Assembly (NCBI RefSeq): GCF_003725795.1
Contig: NZ_RBEE01000006.1
Location: forward strand, 25,051-89,050
Origin: Pedobacter jejuensis
Lineage (GTDB): Bacteria > Bacteroidota > Bacteroidia > Sphingobacteriales > Sphingobacteriaceae
Direction of reading: 5' to 3'
Length of the DNA stretch: 64,000 bases
Shown: positions 1 to 9,355 of the stretch, one piece after another
Layout: each line of letters starts with the position of its first letter
How positions within the stretch are numbered: the first letter of the stretch is position 1
Program-made: the position numbers and the translations under genes
Notes under the pieces: generated by a model
Told to the model about the DNA's origin: nothing
What the model saw: the letters and a program-made list of their open reading frames with translations, nothing else
The model's database searches: none

Positions 1-120
1 TATAAACGCAGCTTCTTTAAGTTTGGTACCAAATAAGAAAATGCTGATGCTTTATTTGCAATTTAAATATCGAACTAAATGTAGTTTTAGAGCGTTATTA
101 TTGATTAGAAAAGCTTTATA

Positions 121-150
121 TTGGTGTTTATCAGGTATAATTTATATTTT
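121..150 (+). promoter_or_regulatory. Candidate Bacteroidota promoter for ftsX
   Basis: A TTG at 121-123 lies 19 bases ahead of TATATTTT at 143-150. This approximates the Bacteroidota -33 TTG / -7 TAnnTTTG arrangement, with the last base of the -7 box not matching. It sits 22 bases upstream of the preferred ftsX start and supports that start over the longer reading frame. The match is by eye only. Confidence 0.3.
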
Positions 151-172
151 CGCAGAAACAAAATTGAAATAC

Positions 173-1051
173 ATGGAAGAATTCGAAGTAAGTGATGCAT
201 CTAAGAAAACCAAAACCGTATACATCTCTACTATATTTAGTATTGCATTGGTTTTATTAATGCTGGGGCTACTTGGGTTGGTACTTGTACATGCCAAAAA
301 CCTGTCTAATTACGTTAAAGAGAACATTGTTCTAAATATTATTGTTGATGAAGGTGCAAAAGAGGCAGATATATTAGTTTTCCAAAAAGAACTTAACGCT
401 AATCCGGCAGTTAAGCAAACACAATATGTAAATAAAGAACTTGCTGCTAGAAACTTAACTCAAGACTTAGGTGAGGATTTTGTTAACTTTTTAGGTTACA
501 ACCCATTAACTTCTACCTTCGACGTGTATTTAAAAGCAGAATATGCGAATAACAAAGGCATAGATGCTTTGAAAGCAAATATATCTAAAAACCCTGTTGT
601 AAAAGAGGTGGTGTATCAAAGTTCCCTTATCGATATGGTAAACAAGAACATTAGTACAATTGGCTTAATTATTTTAGCTTTTGCTGTTGTACTTTTAGTT
701 ATTTCTATCGCGTTGATAAACAACACAATACGACTAGCCATTTACTCTCAACGCTTTTTAATTAAAAGTATGCAGTTGGTTGGTGCAACGAAAAACTTTA
801 TCAGACGTCCTTTCTTATTATTTGCAGCTTTGCATGGTTTAATAGCGGCTTTTATAGCAATTATTATCTTGTTGGCTACGTTAATTTATGCTAGAAAAGA
901 GGTTCCTGAAATTATTATCCTTAATAATTACAAAGAGTTTGGATTTGTATTTGTAAGCTTATTAATCATCGGAATTTTTATAACAGGCATAAGCACTTGG
1001 TTTGCAGTAAGTAGGTATTTACGTTTAAAATCTTATCATCTTTACAGATAA
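173..1051 (+). CDS. ftsX: Cell-division permease-like protein FtsX
   Basis: FtsX is the membrane half of the FtsEX complex, which couples the divisome to peptidoglycan hydrolase activation at the septum. The 292-residue product has one N-terminal membrane segment (about 18-40), a periplasmic domain (about 41-175) and three C-terminal segments, the standard FtsX layout. The conserved turn SMQLVGATKNFIRRPF lies between membrane segments 2 and 3. The frame is open from position 23, but the upstream 50 codons look non-coding and the ATG at 173 follows a possible promoter, so I start there. Its stop overlaps the next gene's start (TAATG). ftsE is not in the window, which is normal for Bacteroidota, where ftsX and ftsE are often apart. 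Confidence 0.92.
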   Translation: MEEFEVSDASKKTKTVYISTIFSIALVLLMLGLLGLVLVHAKNLSNYVKENIVLNIIVDEGAKEADILVFQKELNANPAVKQTQYVNKELAARNLTQDLGEDFVNFLGYNPLTSTFDVYLKAEYANNKGIDALKANISKNPVVKEVVYQSSLIDMVNKNISTIGLIILAFAVVLLVISIALINNTIRLAIYSQRFLIKSMQLVGATKNFIRRPFLLFAALHGLIAAFIAIIILLATLIYARKEVPEIIILNNYKEFGFVFVSLLIIGIFITGISTWFAVSRYLRLKSYHLYR

Positions 1052-1278
1052 TGGCAGAAAAAAAAACAAGTCCGATAGTTAAGGACGTAAAAAGTGAATT
1101 GGTTTTTACCAAAAAGAATTATCAATTGTTATTAATCAGCATTGCAATAGTTGCTGTTGGGTTCATTTTAATGATGGGTACAACCGGAGACATTTACGAT
1201 TCTAGAAGAACTTTATTGGCACCGCTTGTTGTGTTGGCAGGTTTTGCATTTGGCATTTATGCTATTTTAAAGAAATAG
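1051..1278 (+). CDS. DUF3098 small membrane protein
   Basis: This 75-residue protein has a polar N-terminus, then two hydrophobic segments (about 25-43 and 54-72) separated by a short loop containing GDIYDSRRT. That loop and the size fit the DUF3098 family, which in Bacteroidota sits between ftsX and uppP. The start ATG shares one base with the ftsX stop codon, so translation is probably coupled. The function is unknown; the position suggests an envelope or division role, which is inference. Confidence 0.85.
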   Translation: MAEKKTSPIVKDVKSELVFTKKNYQLLLISIAIVAVGFILMMGTTGDIYDSRRTLLAPLVVLAGFAFGIYAILKK

Positions 1279-1356
1279 TTTTTTCACTACGATTATAAGA
1301 GAACGCTTTAATTTTAATTGAGCGTTTTCTCCGTTTTATACCATTCCATAGCAAAT

Positions 1357-2151
1357 ATGAATTCTTTTGAAGCCATTATCCTAGCAATTATCGAAGGATT
1401 AACCGAGTTTTTGCCAGTATCAAGCACCGGTCACATGATTATCGCATCATCTTTTATGGGTATAGCGGCAGATCCTTTTGTTAAGCTTTTTACCATTGCA
1501 ATACAATTGGGTGCCATTCTTTCGGTAGTTGTGCTCTACTTTAAAAGGTTCTTTAAATCTATTAATTTCTACATCAAACTTTTGGTTGCTTTTATTCCCG
1601 CAGCTGTTTTTGGTCTTTTATTAAGTAAGAAAATAGATGAGCTTTTAGAAAGTCCGATGGCTGTTGGTATATCCCTTTTAGTTGGCGGTATAATTTTATT
1701 ATTTGTTGATAAATGGTTTAATAAACCGACTATAAATGAAGAAGAAAACATTACTTATTTAACTGCTTTAAAAATAGGTTTTTTTCAATGCATTGCCATG
1801 ATTCCTGGCGTATCCCGTTCAGGAGCAACGATTGTTGGCGGTATGACACAAAAATTAAGTAGAAAAGTTGCTGCAGAATTCTCGTTCTTTTTAGCAGTTC
1901 CAACGATGTTTGCTGCTACGGCAAAAAAATTATTCGATTTTTATAAAGAAGGAAATACCATAACACACGAACAAACTAACTTATTGATTATAGGCAATGT
2001 AGTAGCTTTTATCGTGGCGCTTTTGGCTATAAAAAGCTTTATTGGTTATTTAAATAAACATGGTTTTAAGGTTTTTGGATATTATAGAATTGCTGCGGGT
2101 TTAATCATTATCATTCTGTTATTATCTGGCCATAACCTACAAATTATATAA
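1357..2151 (+). CDS. uppP: Undecaprenyl-diphosphate phosphatase
   Basis: UppP (BacA) dephosphorylates undecaprenyl diphosphate to recycle the lipid carrier for peptidoglycan and surface polysaccharide; it is also linked to bacitracin resistance. Both signature motifs are present: [15 protein letters not shown] near the N-terminus, with its conserved glutamates and serines, and [10 protein letters not shown] in the middle. The remainder is hydrophobic with about seven to eight membrane segments. The length of 264 residues is typical. The frame opens earlier with a TTG at 1318, but ATG at 1357 gives the usual N-terminus just before [14 protein letters not shown], so I use it. It follows ftsX and DUF3098 by 78 bases and precedes truB. 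Confidence 0.95.
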   Translation: MNSFEAIILAIIEGLTEFLPVSSTGHMIIASSFMGIAADPFVKLFTIAIQLGAILSVVVLYFKRFFKSINFYIKLLVAFIPAAVFGLLLSKKIDELLESPMAVGISLLVGGIILLFVDKWFNKPTINEEENITYLTALKIGFFQCIAMIPGVSRSGATIVGGMTQKLSRKVAAEFSFFLAVPTMFAATAKKLFDFYKEGNTITHEQTNLLIIGNVVAFIVALLAIKSFIGYLNKHGFKVFGYYRIAAGLIIIILLLSGHNLQII

Positions 2152-2155
2152 TCTG

Positions 2156-2163
2156 TATCTTTG
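2156..2163 (+). promoter_or_regulatory. -7 promoter box ahead of truB
   Basis: TATCTTTG is an exact TAnnTTTG box ending 14 bases before the GTG start of truB. No clear -33 TTG is seen at the expected distance. It would let truB and the YitT gene be transcribed independently of ftsX-uppP. Confidence 0.35.
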
Positions 2164-2177
2164 CGCAAAAAAGATTT

Positions 2178-2909
2178 GTGAGTACAGAAAATTCAAAATT
2201 TAAAGATTTCAATTTCGCAGAAGGTGAACTGCTATTAATTAACAAACCATACAAATGGACCTCATTTGATGTGGTTGGAAAAATCAGAAATTCTCTAAAA
2301 CCATTAAAGCTTAAAGTTGGGCATGCCGGCACATTAGATCCGTTGGCCACAGGTTTATTAATTATTTGCACAGGCAAATTAACCAAGCAAATTGATACCT
2401 TCCAAGCCGAAGAAAAAGAATACACCGGCACCATGATATTAGGTGCGACCACGCCATCATTTGACATGGAAACTGAGGTTGATGAAACATTCGACATAAG
2501 TAAAATAGCAGAAACAGAAATTTATGCAGCTACTAAACCCTTCACTGGCGATATAGAACAATATCCGCCAGCACATTCGGCTGTCAAAATCAATGGTGAA
2601 AGGTTATACGTTAAGGCCAGGTTAGGCGAAGAAGTAGAGCTTAGGAAACGCTTTGTTAACGTACCCGAATTTGAAATTACCAGAATTGAATTACCTGAAA
2701 TTGACTTTAAAATTGTTTGCAGTAAAGGAACTTACATCCGTTCTATAATTTCTGATTTTGGAAAGCAATTAAATAGTGGCGCCTATCTTTCTAAACTCAC
2801 CAGAACCCGCAGCGGAAACTTTTTACTAAGCAATGCGTTTGAGGTATTAGAACTTGTTAATTATATTCGCAGTAAGAAAGAGGAAGCAAAAACGCATACA
2901 CAAGAATGA
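2178..2909 (+). CDS. truB: tRNA pseudouridine(55) synthase TruB
   Basis: TruB isomerises uridine 55 in the T-loop of tRNAs to pseudouridine. The catalytic motif GHAGTLDPLATGLL is intact, with the nucleophilic aspartate at residue 54. The KWTSFD motif upstream and KGTYIRS near residue 185 are also family hallmarks. The 243-residue length fits the shorter Bacteroidota form, which lacks a long C-terminal PUA extension. The start is a GTG placed just downstream of a TATCTTTG promoter box; no better ATG exists nearby. Its stop overlaps the next gene's start (ATGA), implying coupling. Confidence 0.94.
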   Translation: MSTENSKFKDFNFAEGELLLINKPYKWTSFDVVGKIRNSLKPLKLKVGHAGTLDPLATGLLIICTGKLTKQIDTFQAEEKEYTGTMILGATTPSFDMETEVDETFDISKIAETEIYAATKPFTGDIEQYPPAHSAVKINGERLYVKARLGEEVELRKRFVNVPEFEITRIELPEIDFKIVCSKGTYIRSIISDFGKQLNSGAYLSKLTRTRSGNFLLSNAFEVLELVNYIRSKKEEAKTHTQE

Positions 2910-3766
2910 GCAAAATCAAAAACAGAAATGCCAGGTATATAAAAGAAATTTTCTTAATAATCGCTGGTGTTACTTCTGCTTGTTTCGGTTTAAAGAGTTT
3001 TTTAATGCCAAGCCATTTTATTGATGGAGGTGTTACAGGAATTTCCTTATTGTTAAGTACTTTAACCGGGTGGAATTTATCTTACCTAATCGTAATTATT
3101 AATATTCCATTTATTTTTTTAGGTTATAAACAAATTGGAAAAGGCTTTGCTTTTAAAACCACTATAGCCATTACAGCCCTTTCAATCGCTTTAATTGTAT
3201 TACCATTTCAACCAATAACACACGATAAATTACTAATCGCATTTTTTGGCGGATTGTTTCTTGGTGGCGGCATCGGGCTTGCCATGCGGGGAGGCTGCGT
3301 GATTGACGGAACTGAAGTATTAGCACTTTACATCAGTAAAAATAGCATTCTAACAGTAGGAAATATTATACTTATTTTAAACATCATAATTTTTGCTTTT
3401 GCCGCCTATTTTTTAAATATCGAAACAGCTTTATATGCAATTTTAACATATTTATCGGCCTCCAGCACAATCGATTTTATAGTAAATGGTATCGAGCAAT
3501 ATACAGGTGTAACCATAATATCCGAACATCAGGAAGCCATTAAAGCTTACATAATTACCGATATGAAACGTGGTGTAACCATTTATAAGGGTGAAGGCGG
3601 TTATGGTGATAAAAAAGACATAGATATAGTATTTACGGTTGTTACCAAACTGGAAATGAGTAAATTACAAACAGCAATAAGACAAATTGATGCCGATGCG
3701 TTTATAATACAACAGCAAATTGCCGATATTAAAGGTGGTGTTGTTAAACGACATGCATTACATTAA
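2906..3766 (+). CDS. YitT family membrane protein with DUF2179 domain
   Basis: The 286-residue protein has five to six membrane segments in its first two thirds, with the YitT signatures HFIDGGVTGIS and GGCVIDGTEVLA. The C-terminal soluble part (about 205-286) carries TDMKRGVTIYKGEGGY, typical of DUF2179. The start ATG lies inside the truB stop region (4-base overlap), so it is the last gene of the truB unit. The family is widespread and its substrate is not established, so no transport function is assigned. Confidence 0.88.
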   Translation: MSKIKNRNARYIKEIFLIIAGVTSACFGLKSFLMPSHFIDGGVTGISLLLSTLTGWNLSYLIVIINIPFIFLGYKQIGKGFAFKTTIAITALSIALIVLPFQPITHDKLLIAFFGGLFLGGGIGLAMRGGCVIDGTEVLALYISKNSILTVGNIILILNIIIFAFAAYFLNIETALYAILTYLSASSTIDFIVNGIEQYTGVTIISEHQEAIKAYIITDMKRGVTIYKGEGGYGDKKDIDIVFTVVTKLEMSKLQTAIRQIDADAFIIQQQIADIKGGVVKRHALH

Positions 3767-3775
3767 TAAATAATT

Positions 3776-3925
3776 TATACAATCAAGGCATGCCCCCAAG
3801 CTACGCAAGGGGTCGGGCTGTACGCTAAATCCCCGATGAAACCTGTGAAACATGCAAGCATGCCGCAAAACAATAAACAACAATGCTTAAATCGGGGATA
3901 CCGCTTCCATCCCTCATACAAACCC
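3776..3925. repeat. Structured intergenic sequence between YitT gene and ribF
   Basis: This AT-poor patch differs from its surroundings. It contains CCCCCAAGCTACGCAAGGGG, a short imperfect inverted repeat, and a distant pair AAATCCCCGAT (about 3827) and ATCGGGGAT (about 3892) that could close a long stem. It has no coding potential. It looks like a dispersed intergenic repeat, but copy number elsewhere cannot be judged from this window. Confidence 0.3.
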
Positions 3926-3949
3926 AAATTTCATTAAAAAATATTACCA

Positions 3950-4951
3950 TTGAATATATACCATAACCTTAGCGATTTTAATAAATTAAACAATGCCATT
4001 GTAACTATCGGTACTTTTGATGGTGTACATTTTGGTCATCAAAAAATTATAAAACAACTGGTAGAAAAAGCGAAAGCTGATGGAGGTGAAAGTGTTATTT
4101 TAACATTTTTCCCACACCCAAGGATGATTATCGACCCCGAAAATCAAGACTTGAAAATGATTAGTACCATAAATGAAAAGGCCGAAATTTTAAAAACCCT
4201 AGGCGTAGATCATTTAATTATTACACCTTTTACCAGAGATTTTTCAAATCAACTGCCTGAAGATTACATTAGAAATATTTTGGTTAATACCATCGGCACA
4301 AAACATATCATTATTGGTTACGATCATCGTTTTGGGAAAGATCGTTTAGGGGATTTAAGCGATTTAAAAGCTGCAGGATCACACTTTGGTTTTACGGTAG
4401 AAGAAATTATGGAACAGGATATTCACGATGTTGCGGTAAGCTCATCAAAAATTCGCCAGGCACTTTTGGCTGGTGATGTTAGTTTAGCAGCTGATTATTT
4501 AGGTTACCCATTTTCTATTTTCGGTAGAGTTATTAAAGGTGATAAAATTGGAAGAACGATAGGTTTTCCAACTGCTAATATTTTTGTAGAGGAAACCTAT
4601 AAACTGATTCCAGGCGATGGAATTTATGCTGTTACTGTAACAATGAATTTCGAATCTGAGGAAAAAAATTCAGATTTAGAAAATAGTGCTTCATCTATTA
4701 AAAATACTTCGTCAACATTTAAAGGTATGGCTTATATTGGCCAGCGACCTACAATAAACGGTATGACCAGAAATATTGAGGTTAATATTTTTGATTTTAA
4801 TCAGGAAATTTATGGTCAGGATATTAAGATGAACTTTTTGAAGTTTCTTCGTCATGATGTAAAATTTACCGGTTTGGATGCGTTGAAACTACAACTGCAG
4901 AAAGACAAAAATAATACGCTTGGCTACTTCAAATCGTTTGAATCAGAGTAA
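3950..4951 (+). CDS. ribF: Bifunctional riboflavin kinase / FAD synthetase
   Basis: RibF phosphorylates riboflavin to FMN and adenylylates FMN to FAD. The N-terminal nucleotidyltransferase half shows TIGTFDGVHFGHQKII, the HxGH-type motif. The sequence HIIIGYDHRFGKDRLGD is also characteristic. The C-terminal kinase half carries GRTIGFPTANI and GDGIYAV. At 333 residues it is about 20 longer than usual because of an insertion rich in Ser, Asn and Glu (about residues 235-255) inside the kinase domain. The start is TTG, which gives the standard MNIYHNL-type N-terminus; no upstream ATG is available. Confidence 0.93.
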   Translation: MNIYHNLSDFNKLNNAIVTIGTFDGVHFGHQKIIKQLVEKAKADGGESVILTFFPHPRMIIDPENQDLKMISTINEKAEILKTLGVDHLIITPFTRDFSNQLPEDYIRNILVNTIGTKHIIIGYDHRFGKDRLGDLSDLKAAGSHFGFTVEEIMEQDIHDVAVSSSKIRQALLAGDVSLAADYLGYPFSIFGRVIKGDKIGRTIGFPTANIFVEETYKLIPGDGIYAVTVTMNFESEEKNSDLENSASSIKNTSSTFKGMAYIGQRPTINGMTRNIEVNIFDFNQEIYGQDIKMNFLKFLRHDVKFTGLDALKLQLQKDKNNTLGYFKSFESE

Positions 4952-5117
4952 ATCCTTTTTAGATAATATTGTTGCAAAATGATTTAAGATAAAACCTGTT
5001 TTTAAATTTGGTGTGATAAATTTGCTTAAATCTAAAAATATCCAGTCTGGTAAAATTTAAGTACTATTTATTGAGGTGTAACGAATCTATCTCAAAAAAA
5101 AATCTATAGCTCAACTA

Positions 5118-5125
5118 TAGTTTTG
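5118..5125 (+). promoter_or_regulatory. -7 box (TAGTTTTG) upstream of the antiporter
   Basis: TAGTTTTG matches TAnnTTTG and overlaps a short inverted repeat (CTATAG, five bases, CTATAG at 5104-5120). It lies 32 bases before the antiporter ATG. No convincing -33 element is seen. Confidence 0.3.
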
Positions 5126-5157
5126 TATATTAATACCTCAGCACCAAATTTTACTAC

Positions 5158-7372
5158 ATGCACCTACCCGATTTAATAGCCGATTTAGGGTTAATCCTAG
5201 CCTCAGCAGGAATAACCACGCTCATATTCAAAAAAATTAAACAGCCACTTGTATTAGGTTATATTTTGGCTGGCTTGCTGGTTGGCTCTCATTTAAGCTT
5301 TTTCCCATCAGTTACTGATACCAAAAGCATTAACATTTGGGGTGAGATTGGCGTTATCTTTCTTCTTTTTAGTTTAGGATTAGAATTTAGTTTCAAAAAG
5401 CTAGTTAAAGTTGGTGGTTCAGCATCCATCACAGCTATCGTTAAGGTATTATTCATAATCTTGGCAGGCTATTTAGCTGGTAAAGCGATGGGCTGGAAAG
5501 ATATGGACAGCCTTTTTTTCGGTGGAATTCTATCCATATCATCAACAATGATTGCCATTAAAGCTTTCGAAGAACTTGGGTTAAAGCATAAAAAATTTGC
5601 AGGCTTGGTTTTTGGAGTTTTAATCGTTGAAGATTTAGTAGCTATTTTACTATTGGTATTATTTTCAACGTTAGCGGTAAGTCAGCAATCTGCCGGAACC
5701 GAAATGCTTTTTTCTATTTTAAAGCTTGCATTTTTCCTGGTATTATGGTTTCTAGGTGGAATATTTCTTATCCCATCATTTTTAAAAGCAACTAAAAAGC
5801 TAATGAACGATGAAACCATGTTAGTAGTTTCATTAGGATTATGTCTAGTTATGGTTCTACTGGCCGACAAAGTGGGCTTCTCTCCTGCCCTTGGTGCATT
5901 TATCATGGGTTCTATCTTGGCAGAAACTACACAAGCAGAAAGGATAGAACATTTAACCAAATCTGTAAAAGACTTATTCGCAGCAGTATTTTTTGTTTCC
6001 GTTGGGATGCTTATCGACCCGGCAATGTTGGTTAAATACGCGGTTCCGATATTGGTATCAACAGCAGTAATTATCTTCGGCAAAATTCTTTTTACCATTT
6101 TAGGTGCTTTATTATCGGGTCAGCCGTTAAAAACTTCCGTTCAATCTGGTATGAGTTTGGCACAAATTGGGGAGTTTTCATTCATCATCGCTTCATTGGG
6201 CTTAACATTAAAAGTAACCAGCGATTTTCTTTACCCAATTGCGGTTGCTGCTGCCGCCATAACAACCTTTACTTCGCCTTATCTTATCAAACTTTCTGAA
6301 CCATTCTACGAATTTCTAAAACGTGTTTTACCACAAAAATGGCTTGATGGAATAGACAGATATAGCTCTAGTACAGAAGGAATTACCAAGTTAAGCGACT
6401 GGAAGATATTGCTTCGTTCCTACATATTCAATACCATAATTCACTCTGTTATTATCATTGCAATAATTTTTCTTACGTATCGCTACATCCAGCCTTTTAT
6501 TGTTAAGAACATTGCCAATAGTTTAACATCAATTATTATTAGCATTGTGGTCTCTTTTGTCTTAATGGCTCCCTTTTTATGGGCGTTATCCATTCGAAGA
6601 ATCCAACGAACTGCATATTCTCACCTTTGGCTAAATAAAAAATACACCCGCGGACCATTAATTGCGATAGAATTTTTCAGAATTGCATTAGGAATATTTT
6701 TCGTTGGATTTTTAATGTACGAGTTTTTTGATACGTGGACGGCAGCAGTAATAGCCTTAGTATTAATTATTTTGGGGATGGTAATCTTCTCTCGACGATT
6801 GCAATCATTTTATGATAAACTCGAAAAGCGTTTTATGTTGAATTTAAATGCTCGTGAAAATCAAAAACCTGATATTTTACCTTGGGATACACACCTGGCA
6901 GAACTAATGGTATCGCCAGAATCGGAAGTTGTGGGCAAAACCTTATCTGAACTAATGATTCGTGAAAAATATGGTGTTAATATTGCAATGATAGAACGCG
7001 GCAGAAATGCGATACCAACTCCAGGCAGAGAAGAGCGGTTGTATCCTAACGATAAATTGCTGTTAATTGGCGCTGATGACCAACTAGCCGCTGTAAAAGC
7101 CATTTTAGAGGTAGATTTACCAGAAACTGAACAAGAGAAAAGTTTCCCGGATAAAGAAATGTCTTTGCAAAAAGTTGTAGTTCATTCAGAATCGCCGGTT
7201 TATGGCTTGAGCATCAGAAATGCAGGGTATTCGCGAAAAAGCACAAGCTTTAATTGTTGGAATAGAACGCGGTGCAGATAGAATTTTAAATCCATCATCT
7301 GATTTTGTTTTTGATAGTGGAGATGTAATCTGGATTGTAGGAAATAATAAAAAAATCAAAGAAGTTATTTAA
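5158..7372 (+). pseudogene. Kef-type cation:proton antiporter with RCK_C domains, frameshifted near the 3' end
   Basis: This is a monovalent cation:proton antiporter of the CPA2/Kef type. The first 380 residues form the exchanger domain with about 12 membrane segments, including GEIGVIFLLFSLGLEFS and SPALGAFIMGSILAET. A second membrane block (about 420-545) and RCK_C/TrkA-C-like soluble domains follow (first about 575-655). The main frame ends at 7281 with an uncharacteristic tail. Deleting one G from GGG at 7225-7227 restores AGIREKAQALIVGIERGAD and a complete second RCK_C domain ending at TAA 7370-7372, about 737 residues in all. So the gene is either truncated in its last regulatory domain or carries a sequencing error in a short G run. 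No RCK_N domain is seen. Confidence 0.85.
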
Positions 7373-7504
7373 TATACGAGGTTGGACGTCTGAAGTTGAA
7401 AAGATTTATTTAATCACTTTCGTCCGATTTTTAAACTTAATATTTTACTGTTTTATCACCGTATTGCTTTTACGGCACGTCTTGCTTAATTTATTTCAGC
7501 ATCT

Positions 7505-7550
7505 TGCCTGCAAATAAGACCCTGAAATAAATTCAGGGTGACGCAAACTA
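7505..7550. repeat. Palindromic intergenic hairpin
   Basis: ACCCTGAA, five bases, TTCAGGGT forms a perfect 8-bp hairpin within the 295-base gap after the antiporter. I recall motifs of this kind scattered in Sphingobacteriaceae intergenic DNA, but only one copy is visible here. No gene is seen between 7373 and 7667. Confidence 0.35.
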
Positions 7551-7667
7551 AAAAAAAGTAGCTTATAAATAATGAGAAGGAAAATAATCGAAGGTTAATA
7601 AATTCGCACTAATACTTGATACCAACATCTTGATACTAATTTTATATCTTCGTGTACAAGCCTAACT

Positions 7668-8702
7668 ATGAAAGTTGACAGAGAAAAGAGTGAGTTTTTA
7701 GATGATATGATTGAGCAATGGCAAAGCGAAGGCTTAATCAATGAAGAAACTGGAAATAAACTCAGGAAAAGTTATGTAGCTAAAAATTTCGATTGGCTTC
7801 GTTTGGCTCAATATGCTTTCTGGGTTGCTTTAGCATGTGGTTTCATCGCATTGGGTTCGCTTCTGATTGATAATACCATCCTAAATTATTTAAAAAGAGT
7901 TTACAACACACCGAATATTGTTATTGCTATTATTTCTGGAGGATTAGCGGGCTGGTTATACATATTAGGATTTCGAAGGAAAAAGAAGCTTTCCCATTTA
8001 AAATTTAGCAACGAGGCAATCGTATTTTCTGCAATTCTGCTTACTGCAAATGCTGTTGCTTATTTTGGGAAATCAATTGATAATGGTTCCGGAAATTTCA
8101 CCATTTTAATCTTAATTTCAGTTTTTATTTATGGTACTCTGGGTTATGTTTTTAATTCAAGGTTAATCTGGATTTTCGCTTTAATATCGTTGGGTGCCTG
8201 GTTCGGAACAGAAACTGGTTACTTAAGTCGCTGGAACTACTATTTCCTAGGGATGAATTATCCATTACGTTTTGTGATATTTGGCGCAGCATTAACTGCA
8301 GCTTCTTTCATCATGAAAGTTTTACCTAAAACCCAGCACTTCTTTCAAGTAACTTATATTGCAGGAATGGTTTATTTATTCGTGTCGCTTTGGGCATTAT
8401 CCGTTTTTGGCAACTTTGCAAGTTTAGAAGAATGGTACACGGTTAGGCAGCTGAGTCTATTTTATTGGGCATTAATATCAGCCGCGGTTTGCGTAGCAAG
8501 TACGTTATTTGGTTTAAAATACAACGATGACGTTGCCCGAGAATTCGGAATAACTTTTCTATTTCTTAACCTCTACACACGGTATTTTGAATACTTTTGG
8601 GATAGCTGGCATAAAGCTCTATTCTTTTCCGTTTTAGCAGCATCTTTTTGGTTAATTGGCAGGAAAGCAGAAAAAATCTGGAACGTAGAATTTCTAAAAT
8701 AA
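7668..8702 (+). CDS. DUF2157 polytopic membrane protein
   Basis: The 344-residue protein begins with a short soluble segment (about 1-45) reading EQWQSEGLINEETGNKLRKSY, a pattern typical of DUF2157 N-termini. About ten hydrophobic segments follow, several with a basic loop (FRRKKKLSHLKF). The family has no assigned function. The gene stands alone after the antiporter, and its 3' end overlaps the convergent lysE-like gene by nine bases, so the two transcripts must meet end to end. I see no reason to link it to either neighbour functionally. Confidence 0.7.
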   Translation: MKVDREKSEFLDDMIEQWQSEGLINEETGNKLRKSYVAKNFDWLRLAQYAFWVALACGFIALGSLLIDNTILNYLKRVYNTPNIVIAIISGGLAGWLYILGFRRKKKLSHLKFSNEAIVFSAILLTANAVAYFGKSIDNGSGNFTILILISVFIYGTLGYVFNSRLIWIFALISLGAWFGTETGYLSRWNYYFLGMNYPLRFVIFGAALTAASFIMKVLPKTQHFFQVTYIAGMVYLFVSLWALSVFGNFASLEEWYTVRQLSLFYWALISAAVCVASTLFGLKYNDDVAREFGITFLFLNLYTRYFEYFWDSWHKALFFSVLAASFWLIGRKAEKIWNVEFLK

Positions 8703-9347
8703 GATAATCGATTGCTTCACAATTAAGTAAGCAGCTAAAGCAAATAAAAATATCGCGATAGCTTTGTTAATTATTAGACTACTTAGCGCAAATTTCTCTT
8801 GAATAAAAGTTGCGAAATGTGCGTATAAATATAATGCTCCGGCAGATCCAAAGCCCGAACCAACGCTAAAAATTATCAACGATAAATAATCAGTTTTTAT
8901 CCATTCGTGTAAAATAACATAGTTGCCAAAAAACAGCCAAAATGGAATTTGAACAGGATTTAAAACGCCCAGTATTAATCCATATAAAACACTTCCACTT
9001 CGCTTATCATCTTTTTTCGCAGTTGTTTTGGGCACTTTTTTTCTATTTTTCCAGGTTATGGTACCCATTACAATAAACATCAGTATCATAAAACCCTCTA
9101 CCAATGTTCCTAATCTTACTTCACTTACGGCAGAGTTTGGGTTAATGTCGCTCATTGCCCAGCGGGCAAAACGCATCATACCAAATGTGAAACAAATTTC
9201 TACACAAGAAAATGACAAGATAAAATACCAAACCTGGCGCATGCCTTTATTTACGGCAAGTTGTGCTACAGTTAAATTAATATTCCCTGGTGGAATATAG
9301 CCCATAGCATTAACAATAATGCCTAAGAAGAACGTTATAAAAAACAT
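8694..9347 (-). CDS. LysE/RhtB-type exporter family protein
   Basis: The 217-residue protein has six hydrophobic segments, the LysE/RhtB size and topology. The N-terminal motif GYIPPGNINLTVAQLAVNKG resembles the PGP(N/D) signature of amino-acid exporters. A polar linker (about 100-120, KNRKKVPKTTAKKDDKRS) separates the two three-helix halves. It lies eight bases downstream of uvrA on the same strand and probably shares its transcript. The substrate cannot be inferred. Its last nine bases overlap the convergent DUF2157 gene. Confidence 0.75.
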   Translation of the reverse strand: MFFITFFLGIIVNAMGYIPPGNINLTVAQLAVNKGMRQVWYFILSFSCVEICFTFGMMRFARWAMSDINPNSAVSEVRLGTLVEGFMILMFIVMGTITWKNRKKVPKTTAKKDDKRSGSVLYGLILGVLNPVQIPFWLFFGNYVILHEWIKTDYLSLIIFSVGSGFGSAGALYLYAHFATFIQEKFALSSLIINKAIAIFLFALAAYLIVKQSIILF

Positions 9348-9355
9348 CGTTAAAA

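Noticed and set aside
23..172. N-terminal extension of the FtsX frame
   Set aside because: The 50 extra codons precede a plausible promoter, lack resemblance to FtsX, and the ATG at 173 gives the normal length.
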